64,000 nt of DNA from Ancylobacter tetraedralis (GTDB lineage: Bacteria; Pseudomonadota; Alphaproteobacteria; Rhizobiales; Xanthobacteraceae): the NCBI RefSeq assembly GCF_014195655.1, contig NZ_JACICD010000001.1, forward strand, positions 844,682 through 908,681, read 5' to 3'. A program made the position numbers and the translations under genes. This document shows, in pieces, positions 62,055 through 64,000 of the stretch (positions within the stretch are counted from its first letter, which is position 1; the number at the start of each line of letters is the position of its first letter). The notes under the pieces are model-generated. The model did no database searches, was not told the DNA's origin, and saw nothing but the letters and a program-made list of their open reading frames with translations.

Positions 62055-63398
62055 ATGACCTTCACCGTCGCCATCGTGGGCCGGCCCAATGTCGGCAAGT
62101 CGACGCTGTTCAACCGCCTCGTCGGCAAGCGGCTCGCGCTGGTCGATGACAGGCCGGGCGTGACGCGCGACCGGCGCGAGGGCGAAGGCCGGCTCGGCCA
62201 TCTGTCCTTCCGCGTCATCGACACGGCAGGTCTGGAAGAGGCGAAGGTCGAATCGCTCGAAGGCCGCATGCGGGCACAGACCGAGGCGGCGATCGGCGAC
62301 GCCGACGTGCTGCTGTTCCTCATCGACGCCAAGGCCGGCGTGACGCCGAGCGACCAGATCTTCGCCCATCTGGCCCGGCGCTCCGGCAAGCACACCATTC
62401 TCGTCGCCAACAAGGCCGAGGCGCGCGGCTCCGAGGGTGGCACGCTGGATGCCTATGCGCTCGGCCTCGGCGATCCCGTGGAACTCTCCGCCGAGCATGG
62501 CGACGGCATGGGCGACCTGGTGCGGGCGCTGGCCGAGGTGGTCCCCGACGACGGGGACGAGATGGACCTCGACAATGAGGGCGGACGGCGCATCCGCGTC
62601 GCCGTGCTCGGCCGCCCCAATGCTGGCAAGTCGACTTTGATCAACTCCCTGCTCGGCGAGGACCGGCTGCTCACCGGGCCCGAGGCCGGCATCACGCGCG
62701 ATTCCATCGCCGTCGATGTCGAGCGGCATGGTGTCGAGCTGCGCGTGTTCGACACGGCGGGCATGCGCAAGCGCGCCCGCATCGACGACAAGCTGGAGAA
62801 GCTCTCCGTCGCCGACGGCCTGCGCGCCGCGCGCTTCGCCGAAGTGGTGGTGGTTCTGATGGACGCCACCCATCCCTTCGAGGAACAGGACCTGCGCATC
62901 GCCGACCTCGTCGAGCGCGAGGGGCGGGCGGTGGTGCTGGCGATCTCCAAGGCCGACCTCGTGAAGGACCAGCCCGGCTTCGTCACCCGCATGCGCGAGG
63001 AAGCCGACCATTCGCTGCCGCAGGTCAAGGGCGCGCCGGTGGTGCTGGTCTCCGGCCTCACCGGCGAGGGGCTGGACCGGCTGGTGCGGGCCATCGCGCA
63101 GGCGCATGAGGTGTGGAACCGGCGTGTGGCGACCAACCCGCTCAACCGCTGGCTGGGCGAGACCACCGACCAGCATCCGCCACCGGCGGTGTCGGGCCGA
63201 CGCATCAAGCTGCGCTACATCACCCAGCCCAAGGCCCGCCCGCCGAGCTTCGTGCTGTTCTGCTCGCGCGCCGACGCGGTGCCGGAGAGCTATGTGCGCT
63301 ATCTCGTGAACAACCTGCGCACCAGCTTCGACCTGCCCGGCGTGCCGATTCGCCTGACCCTGCGCGAGAAGGACAACCCTTACGCGGAGAAGGAGTAG
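62055..63398 (+). CDS. der: Ribosome biogenesis GTPase Der
   Basis: 447 residues with two tandem G domains: [18 protein letters not shown] and DTAGLEE in the first, [18 protein letters not shown] and DTAGMRK in the second. A C-terminal KH-like domain ends the protein. Der (EngA) is needed for 50S assembly. Complete and typical. Confidence 0.96.
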   Translation: MTFTVAIVGRPNVGKSTLFNRLVGKRLALVDDRPGVTRDRREGEGRLGHLSFRVIDTAGLEEAKVESLEGRMRAQTEAAIGDADVLLFLIDAKAGVTPSDQIFAHLARRSGKHTILVANKAEARGSEGGTLDAYALGLGDPVELSAEHGDGMGDLVRALAEVVPDDGDEMDLDNEGGRRIRVAVLGRPNAGKSTLINSLLGEDRLLTGPEAGITRDSIAVDVERHGVELRVFDTAGMRKRARIDDKLEKLSVADGLRAARFAEVVVVLMDATHPFEEQDLRIADLVEREGRAVVLAISKADLVKDQPGFVTRMREEADHSLPQVKGAPVVLVSGLTGEGLDRLVRAIAQAHEVWNRRVATNPLNRWLGETTDQHPPPAVSGRRIKLRYITQPKARPPSFVLFCSRADAVPESYVRYLVNNLRTSFDLPGVPIRLTLREKDNPYAEKE

Positions 63399-63502
63399 CT
63401 CCTGGAGCGGGCTTCACTCCGCGCCACGCACAAGTGACGCACCTCGCTCATCCCGCATCCGGCGACGCGCCCCTCGGCGCGGCTGCCTTCATCGGTTTTC
63501 GC

Positions 63503-64000
63503 CATGCTGATCGGCCTTCTTGCGGGCCTCATGACCGGGGCCCTGTGGGGGCTCACCTTCATTGCGCCGCGCGCCATCCTGCCCTTTTCCGCCTTTGATC
63601 TCTCGGTGCTGCGCTACCTGATCTTCGGGCTGGTGAGTGTGGCGCTGATGGTCATTCCGCGCTTCCGTCCCACGGGTCTGTCGCCCCGCATGCTGGGCAC
63701 GGGGCTGCTGCTCGGGGCCTTCGGCACGTTCGGCTATTTCCTCTCCATCTCCTATGCCGTGCTGCTCGCCGGCCCCGTGCTGCCGCCGCTGATCGCCGGG
63801 ACCGCGCCGGTGCTGCTCGCCATCGTCGCCAATTTCCACGAACGTTCGCTGCCCTGGCGGCGCCTTGCCTGGCCGCTGGCGCTCATCGTGGCGGGGCTCG
63901 GCGTGGTCAATGTGGCGAGCCTGCAGGAGGCGCATGCGAATGAGGCCAGCGCCGTTCTCGCCGGCGTCGGCCTGTCGGTGGTGGCGCTGCTGTTCTGGGT
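63503..64000 (+). CDS. EamA/DMT-family transporter, 3'-truncated by window edge
   Basis: 166 residues of an open frame that runs off the right edge. About five membrane helices are visible in the drug/metabolite-transporter pattern (GLMTGALWGLTFIAPRAILP, then YAVLLAGPVLPPLIAGTAPV, an EamA repeat). Substrate unknown. The ATG at 63503 is the likely start. Confidence 0.88.

Noticed and set aside
60858..63176. 772-codon minus-strand frame opposite the yfgM-like gene and der
   Set aside because: Antisense shadow; Der has complete GTPase motifs on the plus strand.

Overview
The window is GC-rich chromosomal DNA, densely coding, from an aerobic methylotrophic alphaproteobacterium. The combination of formaldehyde-activating enzyme (fae), a complete pqqABCDE operon, Hyphomicrobiales-style housekeeping genes and many ATGA/GTGA start-stop overlaps suggests Hyphomicrobiales, perhaps Xanthobacteraceae (an inference; there is no rRNA or other phylogenetic marker here). 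No tRNA, rRNA, CRISPR array, insertion sequence or prophage was seen.

Region 1 (1-9.7 kb) is a C1/quinoprotein block: fae, a small Cys-containing protein, an OmpR-type two-component system, pqqA-pqqB-pqqC-pqqD-pqqE with overlapping genes, two exported proteins of unknown function, and a convergent quinoprotein-associated SoxYZ-like carrier. Together they supply the PQQ cofactor for periplasmic alcohol dehydrogenases (not in the window) and the first cytoplasmic step of formaldehyde handling.

Region 2 (9.8-23.1 kb) is mixed: patatin-like phospholipase, GntP and GltS permeases, a small WxPGxW-repeat protein, a lipoprotein alpha/beta hydrolase, an RND efflux pair, a glycine-zipper lipoprotein, a second alpha/beta hydrolase and an AI-2E-family permease.

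Region 3 (23.3-56.6 kb) is the unusual part: an island organised around the deazaflavin cofactor F420. It holds an F420-dependent glucose-6-phosphate dehydrogenase with cofE, cofD and cofC in one operon; a CUT1-type ABC importer with two different ATPases, a formamidase-family enzyme and a cytoplasmic GMC oxidoreductase with its small subunit; two molybdenum hydroxylase systems (one with a CoxS-CoxG fusion, one with its large subunit about 16 kb from its CoxG-CoxS-CoxM genes); a HutC-type GntR regulator; pxpABC (5-oxoprolinase family) with fbiC; and a PLP enzyme, a two-subunit CoA-transferase and an LLM-class, probably F420-dependent, oxidoreductase. My reading is a catabolic pathway for a nitrogen heterocycle or cyclic amide: uptake, Mo-dependent hydroxylation, F420H2-dependent reduction, ATP-dependent lactam opening, amide hydrolysis, and CoA activation. 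FGD would recharge F420 and the local cof/fbi genes would make it. The substrate is not identifiable from sequence.

Region 4 (56.6-64 kb) is core genome: an ArsC/Spx-like protein, prfC, an L,D-transpeptidase, a NnrU-family membrane protein, panB, a YfgM-like TPR protein, a small lipoprotein, der and the start of an EamA transporter. Intergenic regions carry palindromic elements, several sharing the core GCCGATCCGGGAT, and two different 15-bp tandem repeats.
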